Assembly: GCF_000687535.1 (NCBI RefSeq)
Contig: NZ_JHWC01000003.1
Location: 124,001 to 188,000 of the forward strand
DNA length: 64,000 bases
Reading direction: 5' to 3'
From: Helicobacter rodentium ATCC 700285
GTDB taxonomy: Bacteria; Campylobacterota; Campylobacteria; Campylobacterales; Helicobacteraceae
Positions 9,593 through 17,408 of this stretch are shown here, piece after piece. The stretch's first letter is position 1. Each line of letters opens with the position of its first letter. Made by a program: the position numbers and the translations under genes. The notes beneath the pieces are model-generated. The model was not told where the DNA came from, searched no databases, and was given only the letters and a program-made list of their open reading frames with translations.

Positions 9593-10203
9593 TGCTGCTT
9601 ACTCATTAGAAGAATATCGCAATTTTGAAACACCCTTTCTTTGATTTGACAAATAAGCTGTGGCGTGTAATTTTTCTTGTTGAGGCGTCTAAGCAATGCG
9701 TGTTTATGGATTTTGAAATTGACTGCCTGTCCCATTAAGCAATGCACTTGGAGGATTGCTTCCTCCTCTTTGAAGTCGGCTGCTTGCATTACAAGAGTGG
9801 TTAAACGCTTGTGCATAGGCTCTATGACTTGTGCGTAAAGCTGATGATAGGCATTGGTGGGCTGGACAATTTCTTTAATCAAAAGCTCGGATTGTGCGTT
9901 TGAAATCGCACTAGAACATAAAAAATCAATCATATTTCCAATAAAGGCTTTAAACTCCTCGTTTGGTGGAAGTTGTTTCTCTAGCAAAGGTGCGTGTTTT
10001 GAGGCGATAAATGCAGAGATTTTTTCTATAATGGATTCCAAAACCGCGTCATAAAGCTTTTGTTTGCTGCCAAAATAGTAATGAATGGAGCTTAGATTCA
10101 CGCCCGATTCCTTTGCTAAAACACGGGTGGAAACGCCATTGATTCCATATTTTGCAAAAAGTTCCGTTGCGGCTTGCAGTAGCTTTTCTTTTGTTTCTTT
10201 CAT
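9589..10203 (-). CDS. TetR-family regulator (CecR/YbiH-like)
   Basis: Helix-turn-helix repressor of 204 residues. The N-terminal TetR domain has the recognition region VSTRVLAKESGVNLSSIHYY (about 24-43), and the C-terminal ligand domain resembles the CecR type. It is the first gene of the exporter operon and overlaps the HlyD gene by four bases, so it very probably represses its own operon. The same gene set (cecR-ybhGFSR) exists in E. coli. The inducer is unknown. Confidence 0.9.
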   Translation of the reverse strand: MKETKEKLLQAATELFAKYGINGVSTRVLAKESGVNLSSIHYYFGSKQKLYDAVLESIIEKISAFIASKHAPLLEKQLPPNEEFKAFIGNMIDFLCSSAISNAQSELLIKEIVQPTNAYHQLYAQVIEPMHKRLTTLVMQAADFKEEEAILQVHCLMGQAVNFKIHKHALLRRLNKKNYTPQLICQIKERVFQNCDILLMSKQQ

Positions 10204-10226
10204 TGTGGATACCTTTTTGGTAGTGG

Positions 10227-10263
10227 ATTATAGCGCAGAAATAATTTTAAGTCAATCGTTTGA
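10227..10263 (-). promoter_or_regulatory. Promoter with likely TetR operator
   Basis: Reading the minus strand, TATAAT (10232-10227) lies about 24 bases before the regulator ATG. Twenty bases upstream of it, in the -35 position, is a near-perfect dyad TCAATCGTTTGA (10252-10263; 10 of 12 positions symmetric). Two direct copies of GAAATAATTTT flank the dyad. This is the expected layout for autorepression. Confidence 0.5.
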
Positions 10264-10274
10264 AATAATTTTGA

Positions 10275-10630
10275 ATCCTTGAAATTCCCCACTGCGTCAT
10301 TGCAAGAGGGCGCAAGAAGTTGTGGTGCACATTTGTTTAAGCAAATTTGCCCACTTTAGTGCAAATCCATAATTACGCATATAAAAGTGTTTGCAATGGA
10401 ATCTTTTTGGGGTAATAAGATTATAGATTGCTTCGTTGTGCTTCGCACTGCCTCGCAATGACAAAAGGCTAACCACTGCGTCATTGCGAGAAAATTTAAA
10501 AAATTTGCGTGGCAATCTATAATCAAGAATTGCATAAAATAAAGCTTTGGAATCTTTTAAAGTAGTGTAAGATTATTGATTGCTTTATTGTGCTTTGTAT
10601 TGCCTCGTAATAACAAAAGTTGAAGCAATC
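10275..10630. repeat. REP-like repeat block, inverse partner of 1.4 kb block
   Basis: No gene; a 72-codon minus-strand frame here is made of repeat sequence. The part 10366-10583 is the inverse copy of 1385-1678, sharing both repeat cores and unique flanks such as the segment around ATGCAATTC ... AAAGCTTTGGAATC. A hairpin copy lies at 10480-10522. Confidence 0.8.
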
Positions 10631-10679
10631 CATATTTTTCCAAAATCTACCAAGATTTAAAATTTAAGTTTCCTTTTGA

Positions 10680-10685
10680 TAGAAT
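10680..10685 (+). promoter_or_regulatory. -10 box of metK
   Basis: TAGAAT lies 31 bases before the metK ATG, preceded by a T-rich stretch as usual for Campylobacterota sigma70 promoters. The ribosome site AAGGTGA follows at 10705. Confidence 0.5.
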
Positions 10686-10715
10686 TTCAAAAAATTTCAA
10701 ATACAAGGTGAATTT

Positions 10716-11876
10716 ATGCAAAAAGAGTTTCTTTTCACTTCCGAATCTGTAACCGAAGGACACCCAGATAAAATGGCAGACCAAATCAGCGATGCGATTT
10801 TAGACTATATTATAGAGCGCGATACAAAGGCGCGTGTAGCTTGTGAGACCTTGCTTTCTAATGGTTATTGCGTGATTGCAGGAGAGCTAAAAACAACGGC
10901 TTATGCGCCAATGCAAGACATTGCTAGACGCGTAGTGCGTGAGATTGGCTATATTGACGCGCGTTATGGGTTTGATTATCATAGCGCAGGCGTGTTAAAT
11001 GGCGTAGGCGAACAAAGCCCAGATATTAATCAAGGCGTAGATAGAGAGGACGGCGAGATTGGAGCAGGTGATCAAGGGTTAATGTTTGGTTATGCTTGTC
11101 GCGAAACCGATGTGTTAATGCCGCTACCTATTCACTTATCCCACAGAATCACAGAGGGCTTAGCAAAAGCCAGAAAAGATGGCACTTTGCCTTTCTTGCG
11201 TCCCGATGGCAAATCCCAAGTAACGATAAAATACGCTAATGGTGTGCCTGTGGGCATTGATACGATTGTTGTTTCTACGCAACACAGCCCAGAAACTTCC
11301 CAAGAAACATTAAGAAGCGCGGTGATTGAGGAAGTGGTTAAGAAAGTTTTGCCTAAAGAGTTTGCGAACGATAATATCCGCTATTTTGTGAATCCTACGG
11401 GCAAATTTGTCATTGGCGGACCGCAAGGCGATGCGGGACTAACCGGGCGCAAAATCATCGTGGATACTTATGGTGGAAGTTGTCCGCACGGAGGGGGGGC
11501 ATTTAGCGGAAAAGACCCAAGCAAAGTGGATAGAAGCGGGGCTTATGCAATGCGCTATGTCGCTAAGAATCTTGTAGCAAGTGGAATCTGCGATAAGGCT
11601 ACGATTCAAATTGCGTATGCAATCGGCGTGGTAGAACCCGTATCCATTCTTGTCAATACGCACGGCACAGGCAAGTTTGAGGATTCCAAGATTGAGGAAT
11701 GCGTGAAGCAAGTGTTTCGCCTCACTCCGCGCGGAATCATAGAATCCCTAGACTTATTGCGTCCAATCTATCAGAAAACCGCGAGTTATGGACATTTCGG
11801 GCGTGAATTGCCAGAATTTACTTGGGAGAAAACAGATAAAGTAGAGGCGATTAAGGATTATTTCAATCTAAAATAA
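10716..11876 (+). CDS. metK: S-adenosylmethionine synthetase
   Basis: Makes S-adenosylmethionine from methionine and ATP, the methyl donor for the methyltransferases in this window among others. The N-terminal signature [16 protein letters not shown], the nucleotide loop in the middle domain ([12 protein letters not shown]) and the signature [16 protein letters not shown] are all intact. The 386-residue length is standard. Start is supported by AAGGTGA eight bases upstream. Confidence 0.98.
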   Translation: MQKEFLFTSESVTEGHPDKMADQISDAILDYIIERDTKARVACETLLSNGYCVIAGELKTTAYAPMQDIARRVVREIGYIDARYGFDYHSAGVLNGVGEQSPDINQGVDREDGEIGAGDQGLMFGYACRETDVLMPLPIHLSHRITEGLAKARKDGTLPFLRPDGKSQVTIKYANGVPVGIDTIVVSTQHSPETSQETLRSAVIEEVVKKVLPKEFANDNIRYFVNPTGKFVIGGPQGDAGLTGRKIIVDTYGGSCPHGGGAFSGKDPSKVDRSGAYAMRYVAKNLVASGICDKATIQIAYAIGVVEPVSILVNTHGTGKFEDSKIEECVKQVFRLTPRGIIESLDLLRPIYQKTASYGHFGRELPEFTWEKTDKVEAIKDYFNLK

Positions 11877-12004
11877 ATGCTTAGAAGTTGCGTAGGTTGC
11901 TTTTGGTTAAAAAGATTTGTGGAACTTAAGAAATTTATGATTATTTGTTTTTGTTTTTGCACAAATTTTTAACCTTGAACCTCGCAGTCTTTTGCTTTGC
12001 TCCT

Positions 12005-12967
12005 CTAATAATTCGTCCAAGAAAAAGAGCTTTTGTTTGTATCCAAACCACTTAGAATCTGCCTATCCTCTACGCTTAAAGAGAAATCAAAGACATTAAG
12101 ATTTTCTATCATTCTATGTTTTTTGGAAGTTTTTGGAATTACGCTGATACCTTGTTCAATCAAGAATCGCAAAACCACCTGCGCGGGTGTTTTATCGTAT
12201 TTTTGTGCTATGTTTTTAAGCGTGGGATTCTCTAAAATAGAGCCTCCCTCTACATTTTTCCCCGCAATAAAAGGACTCCAGCTTTGTAGCAATGTTTTGC
12301 CTTGCATTGCCTCCCTCAAGGGTTTTTGCTGCATTAATAAATGTGTCTCGCATTGATTGATTGCAGGGATTACTTCACAAGTTTGCACAAACTCTTTATA
12401 TGCCTTTGCGCCAAAATTTGAAATGCCAATAGCCTTTAGGATTCCTTGTTTATAAAAAGATTCCATTGCCTTATACATCGCCTTGGATTGAGTGTAGGGC
12501 TCGTGGATAAGCAAAGAATCTATGTAGTCAAGCCCTAATCTTTGGAGTGATTTTTCAATAGATTTTTTGGTTGAATCCTCACTATTTGCGTCCAAAAGTT
12601 TTGTTTGGATAAAAAACTCCTCGCGCTTGATTCCGCCCTTGATTGCGTTGTTTATTGCCATACCAAGCTCGGCTTCATTATGATACATTTGTGCGCTATC
12701 AAAAAGCCGATAACCCACTTCTATGGCTTCGCTCATTGCCTTTTGCCCTGCTTTGCCCGTGAGTGAATAAGTGCCAAGCCCGAGAATAGGCATTGTAACG
12801 CCATTGTTAAGTGTGAGAGTTTGCATTTTTGCTCCTTTTTTAGAATCCCTTGGAGTTTGTTTCAAATCTTGTGCTAAGAGTTTGGGAGAGAAAGCTCCAA
12901 ATGCTGCTAATCCTGCGATACAAGCGGAAACCTTTAAAAACTCCCTGCGCCTAGAATGCTTTGCCAT
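12005..12967 (-). CDS. Tat-exported aldo/keto reductase
   Basis: Member of the AKR superfamily (AKR5-like, 2,5-diketo-gluconate reductase type). The N-terminal 35 residues form a twin-arginine signal: RRREFLKVS followed by a hydrophobic stretch AGLAAFGAF. This predicts folding in the cytoplasm and export to the periplasm, probably with NADP bound. The catalytic Asp and Tyr are in FDSAQMY, Lys in QTKLL and His in LLIHEP, so the tetrad is intact. Length is 320 residues. A TATAAT box lies at 13014-13009 on the minus strand. Substrate unknown; a periplasmic location is unusual because NADPH is not available there. Confidence 0.88.
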   Translation of the reverse strand: MAKHSRRREFLKVSACIAGLAAFGAFSPKLLAQDLKQTPRDSKKGAKMQTLTLNNGVTMPILGLGTYSLTGKAGQKAMSEAIEVGYRLFDSAQMYHNEAELGMAINNAIKGGIKREEFFIQTKLLDANSEDSTKKSIEKSLQRLGLDYIDSLLIHEPYTQSKAMYKAMESFYKQGILKAIGISNFGAKAYKEFVQTCEVIPAINQCETHLLMQQKPLREAMQGKTLLQSWSPFIAGKNVEGGSILENPTLKNIAQKYDKTPAQVVLRFLIEQGISVIPKTSKKHRMIENLNVFDFSLSVEDRQILSGLDTNKSSFSWTNY

Positions 12968-13008
12968 TTTTGCTCCTTAAAAATTTGCTGATTTAAATAG
13001 ATTCTGTA

Positions 13009-13014
13009 ATTATA
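13009..13014 (-). promoter_or_regulatory. -10 box of the Tat aldo/keto reductase
   Basis: TATAAT on the minus strand, about 42 bases before the ATG. No clear -35 element is seen. Confidence 0.45.
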
Positions 13015-13130
13015 AAGCCTGATACCTAGTGTTTGTCAAGGGGTTGAGGAGATTTTGTGTTGTATTTATTGCACACACAAAACATTCAAATGCTAAAGCT
13101 TATAAGATTTAACGTGTTAAGTGTTAAGTG

Positions 13131-15383
13131 TTAGCTGGGCACTATGGAATTTTTCCGTGCAGTTTTTTGAAGCGAGAAAAGAACCAAACCTATAAGCATG
13201 GTATAAGATATATTTAGAACGATTAAACTTGAATCATTGGACATTTCTAACGAATTATTTGCGATCTTTCCTATTAGCGGATGGATTATGCTTGGGTTTT
13301 CTATCAATACGATAAAAAATACAGCATAAGATGCAACAATTATCACATATCTACCCCAAAATAAAGATTTGGTATAAACCAAACAAATATACAAGCTGAC
13401 AAATGATATATTGATAAGCAGAGAATACCCAAAGTGTTTATCTAAACCTAAAAAAGTTCCAAAAACTACTAATATTATATAGAGGGAACAAGTAAAAAAG
13501 AGTGCAAAAATTAAGCTTTCCATTAATATCCATGTATCTTGCGTTACTATCTTTATGTTTGTCCAAGTTTTTGTTAATACTTCCTTTTTTATTATTTCTC
13601 TTTTCCATTTTCTTAAAAAATAAATGCAATTAAAATCTTTAATAGAGTTTAAGAGTAGATGAATCCATTTTGAATTCTTATTAAGTTTATATAGTGTTAA
13701 AACACCTCCCAAAACCATACAGACACTAACTCCTATATTTATATAAAATTCAAAGTTGTCTAAAAGATCAAATAAAGCCAAAGTTACTTTTGTGTCTTGC
13801 AAATTGCTCTTATGAAAACCAATAAAAACAAACATGGCGTATAGAGCAATCAACAAAATAAGGTTATTAAATACCTTTAGGAAATCTGTGTGATGATTGC
13901 ATAATTTTCTATAAAATCCCAAAAGCAGAGAATCTATTAATTTCTGAAAACTCCAAGCATTTTTTGCCAAATCTTGTTTATTTTCCACTTTATTATCTTT
14001 ACTATTCCAACTTTGTTTTAGTTCTATTTCCTTGCAATAAAGCTCAACTTTATGAAAATTTGAAGCATCTAGGAGATTGCCATCTTTAATCAAGGCATTT
14101 TTAAGAAGTCGAAAAGAATCTCTAAAATCATTAGCAAATTTACCTAACGATTTTTTATATTGCTCTTCCTGATTTTTATTGAAGCATTTATGTTCTTCTT
14201 TTATTTGTGTTTGCAAATTTTCAAAATCAAAATTCAAATTTGCATTAACTATATTTAAACTTCCTTTAAAAATAGCTTGACAAAAATTTGGAGCTTTATT
14301 AAATTTTACCTCGTAAAAACTAGCCGTTTTTTCAAATTCACATCCATAGAAATAAGCATAATCACCAAATATAGAATTATCAAAATATGCATTATTTAAA
14401 AAAGTGGAAAACTCAAAATTAACTTTATTTTTAAAATAAACATTTATAAAATAAATTTTATTCTCTGAACTCAAACATGAAAAATCTGTTTTTGACTCAA
14501 AAACAGCACCATCAAAGCTAACCTCCTTTTTAAAGGCAATATTTGCAAAGTTGTTTTCTATCAAATCAACACATTCTTGTGCTGAAAATTTAGTATGCAC
14601 AAAAAAGACATTGTTTTCAAAGTTTGATTTTGAAAAACTTACTCTTGCATTAAATATAGCACTATCAAATTCAACTTCCTTTTTAAAGGTAACAGCCTCA
14701 AAAAGATTTTCTATATAGTTCTCTGTATTTTGTGGTGCTAAAAATTGAGTTCTTGAAAAATCGCTCTCGTATTCAAATTTTGAATATGAAAAATCTACCT
14801 GTGAATTAAAGGCAGCATTACAAAAATCAGCTTTATTGTTGAATGTAGAATATGAAAAATTTGCCTCTGAATTAAACTTGGTATTACCAAAATCAACTTT
14901 CTTTGTAAAAACAGCCCCTATAAAATTTATAAAATCATCATCTTGTTGAACACAAAATTCGGCTAAATTAAAGTTGGCAATATTTTTAAATTGAGTTTCT
15001 GAAAAATTTACTATTGCTTCGAATTTAACATTATCAAAAATAGTCTTACTTGTGAAAATAGCTTTTTCAAAATTAACTCCACATTGGAATGTTGAATTTG
15101 AGAAATCCACTATTTTCAAAAATGTTTGACTTTTACAATCAACTTTATTCTTAAAAACACATTTTGCAAAAGTTATCTGTATAGTATTTTCTTCTATAAA
15201 ATCAATATTTTCTATTTTGCTATCTATTATTTTGAGTTCTTTTATGTTTTTTTCTTGTAAAATTTTAAAGTCTATTTTTTCTACAAAGGCATTAGATATA
15301 TCTATTTTTGCTCCTTGTGTAGACGCTTTTTGAACATTTGTTGCTAAAATACCATATTGAGTCAATGTGTGATTGGAATCCAT
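13131..15383 (-). CDS. Pentapeptide-repeat-like protein with C-terminal membrane domain
   Basis: Large protein of 750 residues. Residues about 30-395 are degenerate pentapeptide-type repeats in which Phe recurs every five residues (patterns such as ANFSYSTFNNKADF and VDFGNTKFNSEANF). These predict a right-handed quadrilateral beta-helix. A charged linker follows, then about six hydrophobic helices between about 485 and 740, so the repeat domain is tethered to the inner membrane and lies in the cytoplasm. The gene is AT-rich compared with neighbours and lies directly beside the Dnd cassette in the opposite direction, which suggests it came with the island. The role is unknown; a link to DNA modification is only positional. 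Confidence 0.75.
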   Translation of the reverse strand: MDSNHTLTQYGILATNVQKASTQGAKIDISNAFVEKIDFKILQEKNIKELKIIDSKIENIDFIEENTIQITFAKCVFKNKVDCKSQTFLKIVDFSNSTFQCGVNFEKAIFTSKTIFDNVKFEAIVNFSETQFKNIANFNLAEFCVQQDDDFINFIGAVFTKKVDFGNTKFNSEANFSYSTFNNKADFCNAAFNSQVDFSYSKFEYESDFSRTQFLAPQNTENYIENLFEAVTFKKEVEFDSAIFNARVSFSKSNFENNVFFVHTKFSAQECVDLIENNFANIAFKKEVSFDGAVFESKTDFSCLSSENKIYFINVYFKNKVNFEFSTFLNNAYFDNSIFGDYAYFYGCEFEKTASFYEVKFNKAPNFCQAIFKGSLNIVNANLNFDFENLQTQIKEEHKCFNKNQEEQYKKSLGKFANDFRDSFRLLKNALIKDGNLLDASNFHKVELYCKEIELKQSWNSKDNKVENKQDLAKNAWSFQKLIDSLLLGFYRKLCNHHTDFLKVFNNLILLIALYAMFVFIGFHKSNLQDTKVTLALFDLLDNFEFYINIGVSVCMVLGGVLTLYKLNKNSKWIHLLLNSIKDFNCIYFLRKWKREIIKKEVLTKTWTNIKIVTQDTWILMESLIFALFFTCSLYIILVVFGTFLGLDKHFGYSLLINISFVSLYICLVYTKSLFWGRYVIIVASYAVFFIVLIENPSIIHPLIGKIANNSLEMSNDSSLIVLNISYTMLIGLVLFSLQKTARKNSIVPS

Positions 15384-15722
15384 TTGATTGTTCTTTTGTT
15401 ATTTTGATTTCTTTGGGAAAATTATAAAAGTTTATAGTTTAAAGAATCGACTATATCTATATTTCTGTTTTGCTATTTGACCTTTATCTCCATTTACACA
15501 ACACAAAGACCATTATAATGACACTTATTTGATAGCTTTATCAAAGCGAAAAGCACAAACTCTCATCGCACAATGGAGAAAAACTCCAACAAGCAAGGCG
15601 TGTGAGTGGATTATTAAACACGGGGAGAGGAGGCAAAACAAAAATCAACAAAGCCTTGTGTAATTATATAGATAAAGCACAGCAAAAATTATGCTATAAT
15701 GGGCTTTTTGAAGGGATAAAAA
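15384..15722. other. Intergenic region between pentapeptide gene and dnd operon
   Basis: AT-rich divergent spacer. A plus-strand frame of about 55 codons without a start codon ends near 15663 (reads ... IAQWRKTPTSKACEWIIK ...). It could be the tail of a lost gene, but I cannot place it. The dnd promoter lies at its right end. No repeat of the REP type is seen. Confidence 0.4.
15695..15700 (+). promoter_or_regulatory. -10 box of the dnd operon
   Basis: TGCTATAAT, an extended -10 match, sits 23 bases before the dndC ATG, with ribosome site GAAGGGA between. Confidence 0.6.
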
Positions 15723-17408
15723 ATGAAAAATATCATCGTGAAAAGTTTATCGCTTTCTTTGCTCAAAGAAATGGAATTATCCCAATTTAATCTTTTTGAT
15801 ATTCGCTCAACCCAAGCCTTTTTGAGTGCGCACTTACAAGGTTCATTCCACGCAAAAGATGAAAATGATATTATAGAATATTTAAGAAGCAAAAATATCT
15901 CCAAGCCTCTCCTCATCGTCTGCTTTAGCTCTAAAAAATCTAAAACCCTAGCCCAAAATATCATTCAAAATCCAAATTTTATCTCGCTTTATCCCTTAAA
16001 CACCATTTATTATTTAGGTTGTGGAATAATGGAAGTCTTTGAAAATGGTTTTGAGCCTATCTCAAGCCCACAGAATCCTAAAAATAAATTTTTATTCATT
16101 CAATCTACCTTAGAGGAGCTAAAAACTAAATTTCTCTCCTCAAAGCGCACTTGGGTCGTTGCCTTTAGCGGTGGTAAGGATTCTACTTGTGCGCTACAAC
16201 TTGTCTATGAAATGCTCGTCTCTTTGCAACCACATCAAAGGAGGCAGACTTATGCCATTGCTTCAAATACGCTTGTAGAAGCCCCACATATTGATAGATT
16301 TTTAAAAGAAGTAATCCATTCTATCAACTCTCACGCAAAGAAAAACAATATCCCCTTTGAAATCCTACAAGTTAGCCCAAGCTTGAAAGATGATTTTTGG
16401 GTCAATCTCATTGGCAAAGGTTACCCTAGCCCGACAAGGACTTTTCGGTGGTGCACTGATAGGCTGAAAATCACTCCAACTAAAGCAGAAGTTGCTAAAA
16501 TCACACAAAAATATGGCTCGGCTCTTTTGATACTAGGTTCAAGAAAGGCAGAATCAAGCAATCGTAAAAAATCCATAGAAAAGAGAATCCTAAATGAAGA
16601 AGGTTATTCCCAACATCACGACTTCCCCGATACGCTTACTTTTTCACCCATTGCAGAGTGGAACACCGATGAAGTATGGGCGTATCTTAGCACACATAAG
16701 CCTTTGTGGGACAAAGACCATAGCGAATTATTTTTGCTCTATGCCAAAGCAAGTGGTGAGGAGTGTCAGTTTATCACAGATTTAAGTCAAAGCAGTTGTG
16801 GTGGTTCAAGATTTGGTTGCTGGGTATGCACGGTGGTGAATGAGGATAAATCAATGCAGGGCTTTATAGAATCTGGAGAGGAGAATCTAAAACCCCTCAA
16901 TGAATTTAGAAATTACATTAAAGATTTAAGGGAGGATTGCAATGCAAGGGCAGATTATAAACGCGATGGCAGAGCGGTGTATAAGGTTGGAGGACTTGGT
17001 CCATTTTTAAGCCATATTCGTGTGGAGATTCTAAAAAGACTTTTGCAAACAGAGCAAGAATTTATACAAAATGGTGGCAGTAGGCTCATCACAGATTCAC
17101 AAATTTATGCGATACAAGAGCAGTGGAACAAGGAATTTGATTTTGAAAATAAAGCAATACAACTTGCACAGGAGGTAGGACGAATGAAAGATGAAAAATT
17201 AAAACAAAGCAGAGTTTTACATAAGGAGCTTTTGGCAGAAGTAGCGGACAAGGTGGATTCTAAAGGGCTAGAGAATCTCATTAGCACTTGTATAGACATT
17301 TATAATACCACAGGTTTAAGGGGTAAAAATAATGCTTCAAGCAAGATAAAAGAAGAGATAAGAAAGCTTGTAGAAGATAAAACGAGCAAGCAAAGAAAGG
17401 AGGCATAA
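15723..17408 (+). CDS. dndC: Rhodanese-DndC fusion, DNA phosphorothioation sulfurtransferase
   Basis: Residues about 140-561 are DndC: an ATP pyrophosphatase / PAPS-reductase-like enzyme that activates DNA for sulfur insertion. The PP-loop SGGKDST is at 149-155. The segment FRWCTDRLK has Cys244. The cluster SCGGSRFGCWVC gives Cys359, Cys366 and Cys369, the pattern expected for the 4Fe-4S site. Residues 1-115 are extra and look like a rhodanese: FDIRSTQAFLSAHLQG recalls the rhodanese Asp-Arg and His-x-x-Gly motifs, and LLIVCFSSKKS places Cys67 where the sulfur-carrying cysteine is expected. No dndA is present, so the fused domain may deliver sulfur directly. First gene of a tight operon; dndD starts on the next base after the stop. 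Confidence 0.88.
   Translation: MKNIIVKSLSLSLLKEMELSQFNLFDIRSTQAFLSAHLQGSFHAKDENDIIEYLRSKNISKPLLIVCFSSKKSKTLAQNIIQNPNFISLYPLNTIYYLGCGIMEVFENGFEPISSPQNPKNKFLFIQSTLEELKTKFLSSKRTWVVAFSGGKDSTCALQLVYEMLVSLQPHQRRQTYAIASNTLVEAPHIDRFLKEVIHSINSHAKKNNIPFEILQVSPSLKDDFWVNLIGKGYPSPTRTFRWCTDRLKITPTKAEVAKITQKYGSALLILGSRKAESSNRKKSIEKRILNEEGYSQHHDFPDTLTFSPIAEWNTDEVWAYLSTHKPLWDKDHSELFLLYAKASGEECQFITDLSQSSCGGSRFGCWVCTVVNEDKSMQGFIESGEENLKPLNEFRNYIKDLREDCNARADYKRDGRAVYKVGGLGPFLSHIRVEILKRLLQTEQEFIQNGGSRLITDSQIYAIQEQWNKEFDFENKAIQLAQEVGRMKDEKLKQSRVLHKELLAEVADKVDSKGLENLISTCIDIYNTTGLRGKNNASSKIKEEIRKLVEDKTSKQRKEA

Noticed and set aside
10297-10515. 72-codon minus-strand open frame
   Set aside because: Made of the repeat palindrome (same phrase PRKFFKF appears in another repeat frame near 55.8 kb).
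15602-15790. 62-codon frame overlapping the start of dndC
   Set aside because: Contains the dnd promoter and RBS and overlaps a well-supported gene start.
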